A stretch of DNA of 64,000 bases from Scleromatobacter sp038243995 (GCA_038243995.1 JBBRTV010000017.1:1-64000); one strand, 5' to 3'; positions 1 through 9,118 are shown, counted from the stretch's first letter. Notes: a model not told the origin generated them from the sequence alone. A program made the numbers and translations.

Positions 1-1
1 G

Positions 2-145
2 CGGCTGCGCATCGTGCGCATGGTCGATGCGAAACGCAACACGCTGGTGTATCTGACCTATTCCGATCGTTTGATCGACGGGTCGCCGAAGAATGGCGTG
101 ACTGCGGTGGCTGTGCCTCAGACGCAGAAGATTCCCGTGCGGTAG
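2..145 (+). CDS. creA: CreA family protein, C-terminal end (partial)
   Basis: The window opens inside a forward frame that ends at a TAG at 143-145, giving the last 47 residues of a protein. The readable stretch, with LVYLTYSDRLIDGSPKN near the end, matches the conserved C-terminus of CreA, a small periplasmic protein of unknown biochemical role found widely in Proteobacteria. Family members are about 150-160 residues, so roughly two thirds lie before the window. No function beyond family membership can be given. Confidence 0.8.
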   Translation, partial: RLRIVRMVDAKRNTLVYLTYSDRLIDGSPKNGVTAVAVPQTQKIPVR

Positions 146-321
146 TGCGCGCCCCGCAAGCTCGAAGATCCGTTCGAGCATCCATGTTCGAGGCCACGCA
201 CGAGCGCGAAGTCAGTGGTGAAGAGATGCGCGAGGCGATGAGCAAGATGGCGGCACGCTGAAACCCCACGTTTGGCCACTGCCGCTTATGCTTGGCAGTA
301 TCGCAGAGTCGGAGCGCCCGG

Positions 322-1275
322 ATGGCCGAAACTCAGGAACACGAAGAAGCTCCCGCCGTCACGCTGACGCAGGAGGAAGAAGCGAACGTCAAGGAGCAGG
401 TTCCGCACCGGTCGCCGGTCGTCTTCGAAATCATTCGCAGAAGCGGAGAGGAGGAGCTCAATCGACCGTTGGCATCGCTGTGGTGGTCGGGCCTCTGCGC
501 GGGACTTAGCATCGGTTTCTCGGTGCTGTCCCAAGCGCTGCTGCGCAAGTACCTGCCGGAGGCATCGTGGACTCCGCTGATCGAGAAGCTCGGCTACACG
601 GTCGGATTCGCGATCGTGATCCTGGCGCGGCAACAACTGTTCACCGAAAACACCATCACGGCCGTGGTGCCGCTGATGGCGCATCCGCACCTGAAGAATC
701 TGCTGCTCGTAATGCGCCTGTGGGTGGCAGTCCTGGCTGCGAACGTCGTGGGCGCCATGCTCTTCGCGCTTTTCCTGGTCCACGGCGGCGCGCTCGACGC
801 GGACCTGCTCAAATTCATTCACGACATCAGCACGCATGCGACCGTGATGCCATGGGAATCGCTGATCGGGCGAGGAGTCGTCGCCGGATTCCTGATCGCC
901 ACTCTGGTGTGGGTCATGGCCGGGCTCGAAGGCTCGAAGCTTCCCGTTATCGTGTTGTTCACCTATGTCATTGCCCTGGGAAATTTCGGGCACGTCGTGG
1001 CCGGCTCGGTCGAGGCGAGCTTTCTCGTCATCGACGGGACGCAACCGGTCGCACAGGCGCTTGTCGGATTCTTCTTGCCGGCGCTCGTCGGCAACCTGCT
1101 CGGCGGTACCGTCATCTTCACGCTGCTGGCCTACGGCCAGATCCACAATGAACTCAAGACCAGTGGATCAGAGCCTGCTGAAGATCGCGACGACGATGAA
1201 GGTGACGGCGGGAACAACGCCACTACAGGCATCTCTGAACAGAAGAGCCGGCGCAGCTCCGCGAAAAACGCTTGA
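322..1275 (+). CDS. Formate/nitrite transporter (FNT) family channel
   Basis: A 317-residue inner-membrane protein of the FocA/NirC/YfdC family. Residues 1-50 are charged and cytosolic. Six hydrophobic segments follow, among them GLCAGLSIGFSVLSQALL, the helix around LWVAVLAANVVGAMLFAL, and GNFGHVVAGSVE, which carries the family's pore histidine. The C-terminus from about residue 275 is a polar tail with an acidic DRDDDEGDGG run and a basic end, more like YfdC than FocA. ATG at 322 is chosen because a GGAGCG-like ribosome site lies just upstream; a TTG at 292 would add 10 residues. FNT proteins pass small monovalent anions, but the substrate cannot be read from the sequence. It stands alone between creA and icmF. 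Confidence 0.85.
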   Translation: MAETQEHEEAPAVTLTQEEEANVKEQVPHRSPVVFEIIRRSGEEELNRPLASLWWSGLCAGLSIGFSVLSQALLRKYLPEASWTPLIEKLGYTVGFAIVILARQQLFTENTITAVVPLMAHPHLKNLLLVMRLWVAVLAANVVGAMLFALFLVHGGALDADLLKFIHDISTHATVMPWESLIGRGVVAGFLIATLVWVMAGLEGSKLPVIVLFTYVIALGNFGHVVAGSVEASFLVIDGTQPVAQALVGFFLPALVGNLLGGTVIFTLLAYGQIHNELKTSGSEPAEDRDDDEGDGGNNATTGISEQKSRRSSAKNA

Positions 1276-1351
1276 GCGGCGGGTGTTGGCGACCAGACCA
1301 ACCCCGCCACGTTCCCGGCTTGAACACCGATCAGGTGCCGGCGGCGCCGCG

Positions 1352-4300
1352 TCACATGCTTCTTCGATACTGCCCGCCCACCTCGAACAACGCATCGGTG
1401 ATCTGCCCGAGCGAACACACCCGCACGGCGTCCATCAGCACCTCGAAGACATTGCGGTTGTCGATCACCGCCTGACGCAGCCGCGCGAGCATCGAGGGCG
1501 ATTCGCTCGCGTGTGCGGTATGGAAGTCGTGCAGCCGCTTCAACTGCGACTGCTTTTCTTCCCCGGTCGAACGCATCAGCTCGACCTTCTGCGAATGCGG
1601 GTCGCCGTGCGGATTGCGAAAGGTGTTCACGCCGATGATCGGCAGCTCGCCGGTGTGCTTCAACATCTCGTAGGTCATCGACTCTTCCTGGATCTTGCCG
1701 CGCTGGTAGCCGGTCTCCATCGCGCCCAGCACGCCGCCGCGATCGGCGATCTTCTCGAACTCCTGCAGCACCGCTTCTTCGACGAGGTCGGTGAGTTCGT
1801 CGATGATGAACGCGCCCTGGTTGGGGTTCTCGTTTTTCGCCAGGCCCCACTCGCGATTGATGATCAACTGGATCGCCATCGCGCGGCGCACGCTGTCTTC
1901 GGTGGGCGTGGTGATCGCTTCGTCGAAGGCATTGGTGTGCAGCGAATTGCAATTGTCGTAGATCGCGATCAGCGCCTGCAGCGTGGTGCGGATGTCGTTG
2001 AACTGGATCTCCTGCGCGTGCAGCGAGCGCCCGGATGTCTGGATGTGGTACTTGAGCTTCTGGCTGCGCTCGTTGGCGCCGTACTTGTCGCGCATCGCCA
2101 CGGCCCAGATGCGGCGCGCTACGCGGCCCATCACGGTGTACTCGGGGTCCATGCCGTTACTGAAAAAGAACGACAGGTTCTGCGCGAAGTCGTCGACGTG
2201 CATGCCGCGCGCGAGATAGGCTTCGACGAACGTGAAGCCGTTGGAGAGCGTGAACGCGAGTTGCGAGATCGGGTTCGCACCGGCCTCGGCGATGTGATAG
2301 CCGCTGATGCTCACCGAGTAGAAATTGCGCACGTTGTGGTGCACGAAGAACTCGGCGATGTCGCCCATGACCTTGAGCGAGAACTCGGTGGAGAAGATGC
2401 AGGTGTTCTGGCCCTGGTCTTCCTTGAGGATGTCGGCCTGCACCGTGCCGCGCACGTTGGCGAGCACCCAGTCCCTGATCTTGGCGGCTTCGTCGGCGGT
2501 GGGCGCGCGACCGTTGTCGGCGTGGAACTTGTCGAGGTTCTGGTCGATGGCGGTGTTCATGAACATCGCCAGGATCGTGGGCGCCGGGCCGTTGATCGTC
2601 ATGCTGACCGAGGTGGTCGGGCTGCACAGGTCGAAGCCCGAGTACAGCACCTTCATGTCCTCGAGCGTGGCGATGGAGACGCCGGAGTTGCCGACCTTGC
2701 CGTAGATGTCGGGGCGCGGCGCCGGGTCGGCGCCGTACAGCGTGACGGAGTCGAACGCGGTCGACAGGCGCTTGGCGGGGGTGCCCTCGCTGACGAGCTT
2801 GAAGCGGCGGTTGGTGCGGAACGCGTCGCCTTCGCCGGCGAACATGCGCGTGGGATCCTCGCCCTCGCGCTTGAAGGCGAACACGCCCGAGGTGTACGGA
2901 TAGCTGCCGGGCACGTTGTCGAGCATCAGCCACTGGAGGATCTCGCCGTGATCCTCGAAGCGCGGCAGCACGACCTTGCGGATCTTGGTGCCCGACAGCG
3001 TGGTGTGGACGAGGTTGGTGCGGATTTCCTTGTCGCGGATCTTGACCACGTACTCGTCGCCGGCGTAGGCCTTTTGCATGTCGGGCCACATGTCGAGCAG
3101 CTTCCTGGCGTCGGGATGGAGCCTGGCTTCGCGCTGCACGGCGAGGTCGAGCACGGCGTCGTGCGCGCGATCCTTGCCGGCGTCGGCTTCCTTGAGCATG
3201 CGGGCGGCGCCGCGCAGTTGCTGCACCTCGCGCGCGAGCGTCGCTTGTGCGCGGGCCTGGCGCTTGTAGCCGCGCACGGTGTCGGTGATCTCGGCGAGGT
3301 AGCGCGTGCGCGCGGCCGGCACGATGGGCGTCTGGTGGGTGCTGAAGCGCGTGTCGACGGCCGGCAGCGTGCCGTTGGCCAGGTCGAGTCCCAGCTCGAG
3401 CAGGCGCGGCTCGAGCGCCTGGTACAGCGCGGTGACGCCGTCGTCGTTGAAGCGGCTGGCCATCGTGCCGAAGACGGGCATCTTGTCGGGCATGACGGTG
3501 AACGCTTCGCGGTTGCGCTGCACCTGCTTGGCGACGTCGCGCAGGGCGTCGGCGGCGCCCTTGCGATCGAACTTGTTGATGGCGACGAACTCGGCGAAGT
3601 CGAGCATGTCGATCTTCTCGAGCTGGCTGGCGGCGCCGAACTCGGGCGTCATCACGTACATCGGGATGTCGACCAGCGGCACGATGGCGGCGTCGCCCTG
3701 GCCGATCCCCGAGGTCTCGACGATGATCAGGTCGAAGCCGGCGAGCCTGGTGGCGGCGAGCACGTCGGGCAGGGCCTGGCTCACTTCGCTGCCGGCGTCG
3801 CGCGTGGCGAGCGAGCGCATGTAGACGCGGGCGCCGCTTGTCCCGTCATGACTGGCCCACGGATTGATCGCGTTCATCCGGATGCGGTCGCCAAGCAACG
3901 CTCCGCCGCTCTTGCGCCGGCTCGGGTCGATCGAGATGACGGCGATGTGCAGGCGGTCGCGCTGATCCAGGCGGAAGCGGCGGATCAGCTCGTCGGTGAG
4001 GCTGGACTTGCCGGCGCCGCCGGTGCCGGTGATGCCGATGACGGGCGTCGGGATCGCCTGCGCGGCGGCGTGGATCTCGGCCACGCGTTCGGGCGCCAGG
4101 CCGTGGTTCTCGAGCGCCGTAATGAGCTGGGCGAGCTTGCGCCAGGCCCGTTCGGTGTGGCCGCGCAACTCGGCGAGGTCGGTGGGCGCGTGCGACGACA
4201 GGTCGACGTCGCAGTGCATCACCATCTCGCCGATCATGCCGGCCAGGCCCATGCGCTGGCCGTCCTCTGGGCTGAAGATGCGCACGCCCTTCTCGGCCAG

Positions 4301-4657
4301 GGCGCGGATTTCGGCGGGCACGATCACGCCGCCGCCGCCGCCGAAGACCTGGATGTGCTCGCCGCCGCGTTCGCGCAGCAGGTCGACCATGTAGCTGAAA
4401 TACTCGTTGTGGCCGCCCTGGTAGCTGCTCACGGCGATGCCCTGGGCGTCTTCCTGCAGCGCGGCGGTGACGACCTCGTCGACCGAGCGGTTGTGGCCCA
4501 GGTGGACGACTTCGGCGCCCATGCCCTGCAGGATGCGCCGCATGATGTTGATCGCGGCGTCGTGGCCATCGAACAGGCTCGCGGCGGTGACGAAGCGCAC
4601 CTTGTTGGCGGGGCGGTAGGCGGCCAGCGCCTTGAATTCTGCGGAAAGATCGGTCAT
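1352..4657 (-). CDS. icmF: Fused isobutyryl-CoA mutase IcmF
   Basis: A 1101-residue adenosylcobalamin-dependent mutase that interconverts isobutyryl-CoA and n-butyryl-CoA (isovaleryl/pivalyl-CoA in some members). Domain order is diagnostic of IcmF: B12-binding domain (residues about 15-150, with D30-G-H32-D and GGGGGVI near 110), a MeaB-type G-protein chaperone (from about 200, Walker A GTGGAGKS at 211-218), then the substrate-binding mutase barrel (about 520-1101). GVFAFKREGEDP in the active-site entrance is the IcmF version rather than the methylmalonyl-CoA mutase version. The ATG at 4657 starts MTDLSAEF; an ATG 27 bases further upstream is less likely. A perfect 26-bp palindrome lies about 50 bases upstream, placing it in the putative LiuR regulon. 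The forward frame across almost the whole gene is a GC-rich shadow. Confidence 0.95.
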   Translation of the reverse strand: MTDLSAEFKALAAYRPANKVRFVTAASLFDGHDAAINIMRRILQGMGAEVVHLGHNRSVDEVVTAALQEDAQGIAVSSYQGGHNEYFSYMVDLLRERGGEHIQVFGGGGGVIVPAEIRALAEKGVRIFSPEDGQRMGLAGMIGEMVMHCDVDLSSHAPTDLAELRGHTERAWRKLAQLITALENHGLAPERVAEIHAAAQAIPTPVIGITGTGGAGKSSLTDELIRRFRLDQRDRLHIAVISIDPSRRKSGGALLGDRIRMNAINPWASHDGTSGARVYMRSLATRDAGSEVSQALPDVLAATRLAGFDLIIVETSGIGQGDAAIVPLVDIPMYVMTPEFGAASQLEKIDMLDFAEFVAINKFDRKGAADALRDVAKQVQRNREAFTVMPDKMPVFGTMASRFNDDGVTALYQALEPRLLELGLDLANGTLPAVDTRFSTHQTPIVPAARTRYLAEITDTVRGYKRQARAQATLAREVQQLRGAARMLKEADAGKDRAHDAVLDLAVQREARLHPDARKLLDMWPDMQKAYAGDEYVVKIRDKEIRTNLVHTTLSGTKIRKVVLPRFEDHGEILQWLMLDNVPGSYPYTSGVFAFKREGEDPTRMFAGEGDAFRTNRRFKLVSEGTPAKRLSTAFDSVTLYGADPAPRPDIYGKVGNSGVSIATLEDMKVLYSGFDLCSPTTSVSMTINGPAPTILAMFMNTAIDQNLDKFHADNGRAPTADEAAKIRDWVLANVRGTVQADILKEDQGQNTCIFSTEFSLKVMGDIAEFFVHHNVRNFYSVSISGYHIAEAGANPISQLAFTLSNGFTFVEAYLARGMHVDDFAQNLSFFFSNGMDPEYTVMGRVARRIWAVAMRDKYGANERSQKLKYHIQTSGRSLHAQEIQFNDIRTTLQALIAIYDNCNSLHTNAFDEAITTPTEDSVRRAMAIQLIINREWGLAKNENPNQGAFIIDELTDLVEEAVLQEFEKIADRGGVLGAMETGYQRGKIQEESMTYEMLKHTGELPIIGVNTFRNPHGDPHSQKVELMRSTGEEKQSQLKRLHDFHTAHASESPSMLARLRQAVIDNRNVFEVLMDAVRVCSLGQITDALFEVGGQYRRSM

Positions 4658-4707
4658 GGCAATGGAGCATCCGGCGAGTTGCACGACAAGGCTGAAGTAT
4701 CGAACAC

Positions 4708-4733
4708 AATTGACGTTTACGTAAACGTCAATT
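4708..4733. promoter_or_regulatory. LiuR-type operator, icmF promoter
   Basis: A perfect 26-bp palindrome with half-site TTGACGTTTAC, between divergent icmF and coaX. Very similar copies lie near liuR, liuA and liuB. On the reverse strand TTTACG (4725-4720) and GATACT (4701-4696) are separated by 18 bases, a plausible -35/-10 pair overlapping the palindrome, as expected for a MerR-family site in the icmF promoter. Confidence 0.8.
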
Positions 4734-4871
4734 TGCTCGGCCGCGTCCGGAAGGGGCGCCGACCATGCCTGCGCTCGCCGGGCCGGCCGAGCAGGATCTG
4801 ACCCGCTCTGGGGTTTTTACCAAGCCCGCCGGGACGGGGGCGGCGTCCGCGTGCTGATACCCTCGCGCACT

Positions 4872-5696
4872 GTGAGCTTCCTCGCCATCGACATCGGCAA
4901 CACGCGCCTGAAATGGGCCTTGTTCGCGCATCCCACCCCGGGCCAGCAACCGCTGACACACGGGGCCGTGTTTCTCGAGACCATCGACGAACTGGCCGAG
5001 ACCGACTGGGCGCGCCTGGCGCCACCCGATCAGATGCTGGGTTGCGTCGTTGCCGGGGAGGCCGTGCGTCGGCGGGTCGAGGAGCAGATGGAGTTGTGGG
5101 ACGTGACGCCGCGCTGGGTCGTCCCGGCGACGGCCGAGGCGGGCGTGGTCAACGGCTACGACCACCCTTCGCGACTGGGCGCCGACCGCTGGGTCGCGCT
5201 GGTCGGCACGCGGGCGCGCATTCTCGCGGCAGCTGCTGCGAGCGGCGCGGCGCCGCGCCCGGCCCTGGTGGTGATGGTGGGAACGGCCGTCACGGTCGAC
5301 GCGCTGGACGCCGAAGGCAATTTCCTCGGCGGACTGATCCTTCCCGGCTTCGGCCTGATGTTGCGGGCGCTCGAGATGGGGACAGCCGGGCTCAAGGTGC
5401 CCACTGGCGAGACGGTCGAGTTCCCGACGAACACCAGCGATGCGCTGATGTCGGGCGGCGTCTTCGCGATCGCCGGCGCCGTCGAGCGCCAATACCGACG
5501 CCTGCGCGACCGCACCGGCGTCGAACCGCTGCTGCTCATCACCGGCGGGGCGGCGGTCAAGCTGGCGCCGACGCTGGACCTGTCGTTCGAACTGGTCGAT
5601 ACGCTGATCTTCGAAGGCCTGGTCGGCATCGAATGGGCGAGGAGTCACCGCCCGGCGCTGCTCCGGGCGGCGCCCGCCGCGGGCGAGGCAGCGTAG
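4872..5696 (+). CDS. coaX: Type III pantothenate kinase CoaX
   Basis: Phosphorylates pantothenate with ATP, the first step of coenzyme A synthesis, in the cytosol. The 274-residue protein has the ASKHA-fold signatures of CoaX: FLAIDIGNTRLKWALF at the N-terminus, GADRWVALVG (GxDR motif) near residue 100, MVGTAVTVDAL near 140 and a C-terminal LLITGGAA. GTG at 4872 puts the phosphate-binding DIGNT motif at the usual position; a GTG at 4851 in the same frame would add seven residues, and neither has a clear ribosome site. It is transcribed away from icmF and is not beside birA, its frequent partner in betaproteobacteria. Confidence 0.92.
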   Translation: MSFLAIDIGNTRLKWALFAHPTPGQQPLTHGAVFLETIDELAETDWARLAPPDQMLGCVVAGEAVRRRVEEQMELWDVTPRWVVPATAEAGVVNGYDHPSRLGADRWVALVGTRARILAAAAASGAAPRPALVVMVGTAVTVDALDAEGNFLGGLILPGFGLMLRALEMGTAGLKVPTGETVEFPTNTSDALMSGGVFAIAGAVERQYRRLRDRTGVEPLLLITGGAAVKLAPTLDLSFELVDTLIFEGLVGIEWARSHRPALLRAAPAAGEAA

Positions 5697-5760
5697 CGCG
5701 CATCGCGCTTCGCTGGCCGGGCGGGCCTCCGCGAAATGCCGATACAAGCCCTGAGCGGCG

Positions 5761-6342
5761 TCAGAAGGCGAACGTCGCGCCGATCATGAAGCTGTTGACG
5801 TTGTCCTGCCCCTGCGTGCGGATGCCGCTGTTGGGATCGGTGAACTGGCTGCCCACGCGGGTGTAGTCGTAGTCGGCCTCGATCCTGATGTCCTTCGTCA
5901 CGGCGTAGGTCACGCCGATGCCCGCATACGGTTGCCAGCTGTTGCGCGTCTCGGAGCTGAGGCCGGTTGCCTCGAGCTTGCCCTGCGAATAGGCCGCGCC
6001 GAGTCGGGCGACACCGCCCCAGCCGTTGCCGAAATCGGGACGATAGGCGCCGCCCAGACCCCAGTAGGAGCCCTTCAGGCTGGCGCTGGCCGTGCCGTCC
6101 GGCGTGCTCTGCTTGAAGGTACCGAGCGAGTAGTAAGTGACTTCCGCGGAGATGTTGTCGGCAAACGTGTAGCCGCCGTAGATCTTGACGGCGGCGTCGT
6201 TCTTGTCGCAGCTGAGGCCGTCGACGCAGCTGGCGTTGATCTGGCTGACGCCGCCGCCTACGCCCACGTACGACTGGGAGAATGCAGGACTGCTGGCCAG
6301 GGCGGCGATGGCGAAGGCGCCGGCGGTGAGAGTGCGATTCAC
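5761..6342 (-). CDS. Outer-membrane beta-barrel protein (OmpA-like porin fold)
   Basis: A 193-residue protein with a signal peptide (MNRTLTAGAFAIAALASSPAFS) and an alternating beta pattern: repeated segments such as KIYGGYTFADNISAEVTYYS, AYRPDFGNGWGGVARLG and GIGVTYAVTKDIRIEADYDY, ending in a C-terminal Phe as needed for BAM-dependent insertion. This fits the eight-stranded OMP_b-brl/OmpA-like group. Two cysteines in an early loop (INASCVDGLSCDKN) may form a disulfide. GTG at 6342 is preceded by AGGAA at good spacing. Substrate or function is unknown. A truncated homologue lies just upstream at 6580-6735. Confidence 0.8.
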   Translation of the reverse strand: MNRTLTAGAFAIAALASSPAFSQSYVGVGGGVSQINASCVDGLSCDKNDAAVKIYGGYTFADNISAEVTYYSLGTFKQSTPDGTASASLKGSYWGLGGAYRPDFGNGWGGVARLGAAYSQGKLEATGLSSETRNSWQPYAGIGVTYAVTKDIRIEADYDYTRVGSQFTDPNSGIRTQGQDNVNSFMIGATFAF

Positions 6343-6512
6343 GGTGAATTTCCTGTTGGTGACACTCCGAAGAGCGATGAGGAAATTCTAGGCACGGGTA
6401 TATACCGATGTATTAATTTTGTTGGCCGAAGACAACACGATTGGTGGAATTTGTGGTAAAGCCACTTTACGCAACGAATTGTTCGCGAAGGGAACTTCCG
6501 CCGCCTGGCATT

Positions 6513-6546
6513 AAAAGGGCGCTTGAACCTGGATTCGAGCGCCTTT
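6513..6546 (-). terminator. Rho-independent terminator (reverse strand)
   Basis: GGCGCTTGAA (6518-6527) pairs with 6534-6543 (10 bp, one G-T pair) around a 6-base loop. Read on the reverse strand it is followed by CTTTT, so it would end transcripts coming from hslVU and the barrel remnant. A short TTT on the forward side makes it weakly bidirectional. Confidence 0.65.
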
Positions 6547-6579
6547 GCGCATGTCGAAGCGCCCGGATGGGCCGCGCGA

Positions 6580-6735
6580 TCAGAACGAGAAGCTGCCGCC
6601 GTCCGTGAACGCGTTGACCGAGTTCGTGAACTCTGGGGCACCGTTCTCTCCACCGATGGATACCTGGGTGTGATCCCAGTCGAGTTCGACCTTCAGGTCC
6701 TTGCTGACCGCGTACGTCAGGCCGAGGCCGTTGCG
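6580..6735 (-). pseudogene. C-terminal remnant of an outer-membrane barrel gene
   Basis: Only the last 50 or so codons of a barrel protein survive here. The segment GLGLTYAVSKDLKVELDWDH and the C-terminal GGSFSF align with GIGVTYAVTKDIRIEADYDY and GATFAF of the intact gene at 5761-6342, with the same strand order and C-terminal Phe. No start, signal peptide or N-terminal strands are present: the sequence runs straight into the 3' end of hslU. It is therefore a truncated tandem paralogue, not an expressed gene. The reading frame is still open upstream, but those codons encode an Arg-rich shadow of hslU. Confidence 0.75.
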
Positions 6736-6772
6736 CCGACTGCCGGCGGCCCGGCGCGCCGGCAACGACGCG

Positions 6773-8125
6773 TCAGAGAATGAATCTCGACAGGTCCTCG
6801 TTGCGCGCCAGCTCGCCCAGACGTGCGCCCACGGTCTCGGCATCGATCGTGATCGTCTGCCCCGCGCGATTGGGGGCGTCGTAGCTGATGTCCTCCAGCA
6901 ATCTTTCCATCACCGTCGCGAGGCGGCGCGCGCCGATGTTTTCCGTCCGCTCGTTGACATCGAACGCGATCTGCGCGATCCGGCGCACGCTGTCCGGCGC
7001 GAAAGCGATCGTCACGCCCTCCGTCTGCAGAAGCGCCTGGTACTGTTTGACGAGGCTCGCGTGGGTGCTCGTCAGGATGGCCTCGAAATCGTCGACCGAG
7101 AGCGCCTTGAGTTCGACGCGGATAGGAAAGCGACCTTGCAGTTCGGGGATGAGGTCGCTCGGGCGGGCATAGTGGAAAGCGCCCGAGGCGATGAACAGGA
7201 TGTGGTCGGTCCGGACCATGCCGTACTTGGTGTTCACCGTCGTGCCTTCGACCAACGGCAGCAGGTCGCGCTGCACGCCCTGGCGCGAGACGTCCGTGCC
7301 CTGGCCTTCGGAGCGTGCGGCCACCTTGTCGATCTCGTCGATGAACACAATGCCGTTCTGCTCGGCATGCGAAATCGCCTGCGTGCGGATTTCTTCCTCA
7401 TTGACGCGCTTGCCGGCCTCTTCCTCGGCGATCAGCTTCAGCGCCTCGGCGATCGGCAGCTTGCGCGCCTTCGCGCGCTGCTGCCCCATCTGGGCGAACA
7501 TGCCTTTGAGCTGTTCGGCCATGTCTTCCATGCCGGGCGGCGTCATGATGTCCGGGCCTGCCTTGACGTCGACGAGCTCGACTTCGATCTCGCGGACGTC
7601 AAGCGCGCCTTCGCGCAGGCGCTTGCGCATGACCTGGCGCGCGGTGTTTTCGGCTGGAGGGCTCGCGGGGGACGAGCTGCCGAAACCGATGCCGGAAGCG
7701 GAGCGCGGCGGCGGCACGAGGATATCGAGCACGCGCTCCTCGGCGGCCTCTTCGGCTTGCACGCGATGGCGCTTGACGGCGGTTTCACGCTGTTCCTTCA
7801 CGGCAACCTCGATCAGGTCCCGGATGATGGTGTCGACGTCCTTGCCGACGTAGCCGACTTCGGTGAAGCGCGTCGCCTCGACCTTCACGAACGGGGCGTC
7901 GGCCAGGCGCGCGAGGCGGCGCGCGATCTCGGTCTTGCCCACGCCGGTCGGGCCGATCATCAGGATGTTCTTGGGTGTGATCTCGTGGCGCAGCTTCGCG
8001 TCGACCTGCTGGCGGCGCCAGCGATTGCGCAGGGCGATGGCGACGGCGCGCTTGGCGTCGTGCTGGCCGACGATGTGGCGGTCGAGTTCCGACACGATTT
8101 CCTGCGGGGTCATGGTCTGGGTCAT
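6773..8125 (-). CDS. hslU: HslU, ATPase subunit of the HslUV protease
   Basis: A 450-residue AAA+ unfoldase that recognises, unfolds and threads substrates into HslV. Visible are the N-terminal MTPQEIVSELDRHIVGQ start, Walker A GPTGVGKT at 58-65, the pore loop GYVG near 92, an I-domain with charged helices (about 110-240), Walker B NGIVFIDEIDK, and sensor/C-terminal segments ending LSRFIL, the tail that inserts into HslV. Length equals the family norm. It lies 110 bases downstream of hslV on the same strand, in the usual hslVU order. Confidence 0.97.
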   Translation of the reverse strand: MTQTMTPQEIVSELDRHIVGQHDAKRAVAIALRNRWRRQQVDAKLRHEITPKNILMIGPTGVGKTEIARRLARLADAPFVKVEATRFTEVGYVGKDVDTIIRDLIEVAVKEQRETAVKRHRVQAEEAAEERVLDILVPPPRSASGIGFGSSSPASPPAENTARQVMRKRLREGALDVREIEVELVDVKAGPDIMTPPGMEDMAEQLKGMFAQMGQQRAKARKLPIAEALKLIAEEEAGKRVNEEEIRTQAISHAEQNGIVFIDEIDKVAARSEGQGTDVSRQGVQRDLLPLVEGTTVNTKYGMVRTDHILFIASGAFHYARPSDLIPELQGRFPIRVELKALSVDDFEAILTSTHASLVKQYQALLQTEGVTIAFAPDSVRRIAQIAFDVNERTENIGARRLATVMERLLEDISYDAPNRAGQTITIDAETVGARLGELARNEDLSRFIL

Positions 8126-8235
8126 GGCTTGTTGACGCTGAGTCGGTTCGTGTGTGAGCGCACGCTATGCAGTTCGAAGGCCACGCACGCCGTTTTTGGG
8201 CGACGTCATGAGTCGAGAGGGCAACGCCGCCGCAT

Positions 8236-8778
8236 TCAGGCGAGGATCTCGATCGTGTGGTTCTGGTTGGTGTAGATGCAGATGTCGCCGGCGATCTCGA
8301 GCGACTTCTTGACGATCGTTTCCGATGCCATGTCGGTGTGCTGCAGCAGGGCGCGCGCCGCTGCCTGGGCATAGGCGCCGCCGGAACCGATCGCGATGAT
8401 GCCGTGTTCGGGTTCCAGCACGTCGCCGTTGCCGCTGATGATCAGCGACGTCGTGCGGTCGGCGACGGCCAGCATCGCTTCGAGGCGTCGCAACACCCGG
8501 TCGGTACGCCAGTCGCGCGTCAGGTCGATCGCCGCACGGGTCAGGTGGCCCTGGTGCTTCTCGAGCTTGGCTTCGAAGCGCTCGAACAGCGTGAACGCAT
8601 CGGCGGTCGCGCCGGCGAAGCCCGCTAGCACCTGGTCCCGGTGGAGCTTGCGCACCTTGCGGGCCGTCGACTTGACGACGATATGGCCCAACGTGACCTG
8701 GCCGTCGCCGCCGATCGCTACCTGCGAGCCGCGACGCACGCTGACGATGGTCGTGCCGTGAAAGGATTCCAGTTCCAT
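8236..8778 (-). CDS. hslV: HslV, peptidase subunit of the HslUV protease
   Basis: A 180-residue proteasome-beta-like threonine protease that forms a double hexamer capped by HslU. The short propeptide MELESFHG precedes TTIVSVRR; cleavage after Gly8 would expose Thr9 as nucleophile, the propeptide length typical of betaproteobacteria. GDGQVTLG and the KVRKL segment follow as in E. coli HslV. The tandem 124-bp repeat immediately upstream means its promoter lies in or beyond the repeats, or that it is read through from the STAS-like gene. Confidence 0.97.
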   Translation of the reverse strand: MELESFHGTTIVSVRRGSQVAIGGDGQVTLGHIVVKSTARKVRKLHRDQVLAGFAGATADAFTLFERFEAKLEKHQGHLTRAAIDLTRDWRTDRVLRRLEAMLAVADRTTSLIISGNGDVLEPEHGIIAIGSGGAYAQAAARALLQHTDMASETIVKKSLEIAGDICIYTNQNHTIEILA

Positions 8779-8876
8779 GGGATTCTTCGAGAGAGAAGTC
8801 GGCGAAGCAGCCGGCGCTTCGGGCAGATGCCGACAGTTGGGGGCCCCCCGCCCAGGATCAAGCCCCCGCCCCGCCC

Positions 8877-9118
8877 GCGAAGGTTTCAGCCGGCCGCAGG
8901 CCGACCCAAGAAGAGGGAAGCGAGGCTCGCAGCCGAGCCGACCCGAACACCCCCTCGGGGGGCAGCGACCGGAGGGAGCGTGGGGGCCGTCATTCCCCCC
9001 GCGAAGGTTTCAGCCGGCCGCAGGCCCACCCAAGAAAAGGGAAGCGAGGGTCACACCCGAGCCGACCCGAACACCCCCTCGGGGGGCAGCGACCGGAGGG
9101 AGCGTGGGGGCCGTCATT
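8877..9118. repeat. Tandem 124-bp intergenic repeat, two copies
   Basis: Two copies of a 118-base unit (8877-8994 and 9001-9118) recur with a period of 124 bases and differ at five positions by my count. Each holds CAGCCGGCCGCAGG, a CCCCCTCGGGGG hairpin and ends GGGGGCCGTCATT. The second copy abuts the stop codon of the STAS-like gene (TGA at 9121-9119, reverse). The rest of the 8779-9118 gap is a GGGGGCCCCCC palindrome at about 8840 and C-rich sequence. This looks like a dispersed Burkholderiales intergenic repeat; no gene was found. Confidence 0.85.

Noticed and set aside
184..261. A 25-codon ORF ending SGEEMREAMSKMAAR between creA and the FNT gene
   Set aside because: Could be the tail of a lost gene, but too short to identify and without a ribosome site.
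965..4801. A 1278-codon forward open frame across icmF
   Set aside because: It is antisense to a full-length recognisable enzyme, is made of Arg/Val/Asp/Ala shadow codons, matches no family, and arises from high GC and codon bias.
6456..6470. Short palindrome GTAAAGCCACTTTAC upstream of the barrel gene
   Set aside because: Could be an operator, but it is short, single and in AT-richer DNA; no second copy or promoter alignment supports it.
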